From the NCBI GenBank assembly GCA_903898215.1, contig CAIUEQ010000163.1, forward strand, positions 1 to 9,184: a stretch of 9,184 nt of DNA. The letters are read 5' to 3'. The notes beneath the pieces were generated by a model. It did not search any database and had not been told where the DNA came from. It was given only the letters and a program-made list of their open reading frames with translations. The position numbers were made by a program, and so were the translations under genes. Numbering within the stretch: position 1 is the first letter of the stretch; every line of letters starts with the position of its first letter. Of the stretch, positions 8,284-9,184 are shown piece by piece. The DNA comes from an uncultured Bacteroidota bacterium. Its GTDB lineage: Bacteria > Bacteroidota > Bacteroidia > UKL13-3.

Positions 8284-9042
8284 ATGTTATCAATAAAAAA
8301 TTTAAAAGCAGAAATAGAAGGTAAAAATATTCTTAACGGAATTAACCTTGAAGTAAAAGCAGGAGAAGTTCACGCAATCATGGGACCGAATGGCGCAGGT
8401 AAAAGTACTTTATCTTCAGTGCTGGCTGGTAGAACAGAGTATCAGGTTACCGATGGCAGTGTGAGTTATTTTGGAAAGAATTTATTGGAGATGTCTCCTG
8501 AAGATAGAGCTCGTGAAGGAGTGTTTTTAGCATTCCAATATCCTGTTGAAATTCCCGGAGTAAGCACCGTTAATTTTTTAAGAACTGCTGTAAACGAAAA
8601 AAGGAAATACCTTGGACTAGAGCCAATGGAAGCAACAGATTTTTTAAAAATGATGCGTGAGAAAATGGAATTGGTGGAGATGGATAAATCGTTAACATCA
8701 CGTTCATTGAATGAAGGTTTTTCAGGTGGTGAGAAAAAACGCAACGAAGTTTTTCAAATGGCAATGCTCGAACCTAAATTAACAATTTTGGATGAAACAG
8801 ATTCGGGTTTGGATATTGATGCATTACGTTTGGTTTCAAATGGTGTAAATAAATTGCGCAATAAGGATAATGCATTCATTGTGATCACGCATTATCAAAG
8901 ATTGTTGGATTATATCGTTCCCGATTTTGTGCATGTTTTGTATAAAGGCCGCATTGTTAAAAGTGGCGATAAAGAATTGGCAAAAGAGCTTGAAGTAAAA
9001 GGCTACGATTGGATTAAACAGGAAGTGGAAGCTGCACAATAA
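8284..9042 (+). CDS. sufC: Fe-S cluster assembly ATPase SufC
   Basis: A 252-residue ABC-type ATPase without membrane segments, of normal SufC length. Motifs in order: Walker A GPNGAGKST at 34-42 with Lys40, Q-loop FQYP with Gln85, the SufC-typical signature FSGGEKKRNE at 146-155, Walker B TILDE with Asp170 and catalytic Glu171, D-loop SGLD at 174-177, and H-loop His203 in ITHYQR. The FSGGEKKRNE and DSGLDIDAL wording separates SufC from transporter ATPases; the more common DEIDSGLD is DETDSGLD here. SufC dimerises on ATP binding and drives conformational change in the SufB-SufC-SufD scaffold. The ATG at 8284 sits directly after the heptamer repeat with no clear Shine-Dalgarno sequence. Its TAA overlaps the next ATG by one base, implying translational coupling with the downstream gene. 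Confidence 0.97.
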   Translation: MLSIKNLKAEIEGKNILNGINLEVKAGEVHAIMGPNGAGKSTLSSVLAGRTEYQVTDGSVSYFGKNLLEMSPEDRAREGVFLAFQYPVEIPGVSTVNFLRTAVNEKRKYLGLEPMEATDFLKMMREKMELVEMDKSLTSRSLNEGFSGGEKKRNEVFQMAMLEPKLTILDETDSGLDIDALRLVSNGVNKLRNKDNAFIVITHYQRLLDYIVPDFVHVLYKGRIVKSGDKELAKELEVKGYDWIKQEVEAAQ

Positions 9043-9184
9043 TGACAAAGAGTGGATTAATTATATCAAGTTTTTTATCACTAATTATTAGTTGTGGGAA
9101 TTTATTGGCTCAAAATAACGAAATACAAAAAGCTAATAATTTTATGCAATCAGTTTCAAATAATGGTTTTACTTCTATTGCAAA
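9042..9184 (+). CDS. secreted protein or lipoprotein, N-terminal fragment only
   Basis: An open frame starts at ATG 9042, overlapping the sufC stop by one base (TAATG), and stays open for 47 codons to the right edge. The N-terminus has Lys3, a hydrophobic stretch about residues 6-16, then SCG with Cys18 as a possible lipidation site, and LLAQN at 21-25 as an alternative signal peptidase I site after Ala23. The protein would therefore be exported. Too little is visible to name a family. Its tight coupling to sufC is notable because sufD is the gene normally expected next. Confidence 0.7.
   Translation, partial: MTKSGLIISSFLSLIISCGNLLAQNNEIQKANNFMQSVSNNGFTSIA

Overview
The window is AT-rich and most likely comes from a member of the Bacteroidota. 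Three things point there: a secreted protein with a type IX secretion (T9SS) C-terminal sorting tail, promoter-like TAnnTTTG elements of the Bacteroidota sigma factor type, and start codons without clear Shine-Dalgarno sequences. No species can be named from the sequence alone. The gaps between genes are all under 160 bases, so no stretch over 300 bases lacks a gene.

Layout. Positions 1-727 (minus strand) hold the 5' part of an OmpA/Pal-like peptidoglycan-binding lipoprotein that runs off the left edge. It is divergent from a plus-strand pair, an agmatinase-family ureohydrolase (843-1730) and a group I (NifS/IscS-like) cysteine desulfurase (1787-2917). The pair is separated by a 49-base tandem heptamer repeat. 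The desulfurase can only start at TTG. Positions 3048-6578 encode a large (1176 aa) signal-peptide-bearing, beta-helix-like surface or secreted protein with a T9SS tail, closed by a strong intrinsic terminator (6603-6640). Then sufB (6730-8175), sufC (8284-9042) and the first 47 codons of a secreted or lipoprotein gene (from 9042) form an apparent operon that runs off the right edge.

How the genes relate. SufB and SufC are the scaffold subunit and ATPase of the SUF iron-sulfur cluster assembly machine. SufD is not visible and is not the next gene. The cysteine desulfurase could feed sulfur to such a machine or to tRNA thiolation, but it is about 3.8 kb away in a different transcription unit. 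The agmatinase belongs to polyamine (putrescine) synthesis. The lipoprotein and the T9SS protein concern the cell envelope and surface.

The least ordinary DNA is in two short intergenic elements. One is the (AAAAAGT)-type heptamer array, which supplies the stop codon of the agmatinase gene and runs to just before the TTG start. The other is the sufB-sufC gap, built of heptamers in opposite orientations around an 18-base perfect palindrome, with two mutually exclusive hairpins. I see no defence system, mobile element, CRISPR array, tRNA or rRNA here; most genes are ordinary housekeeping and surface genes.
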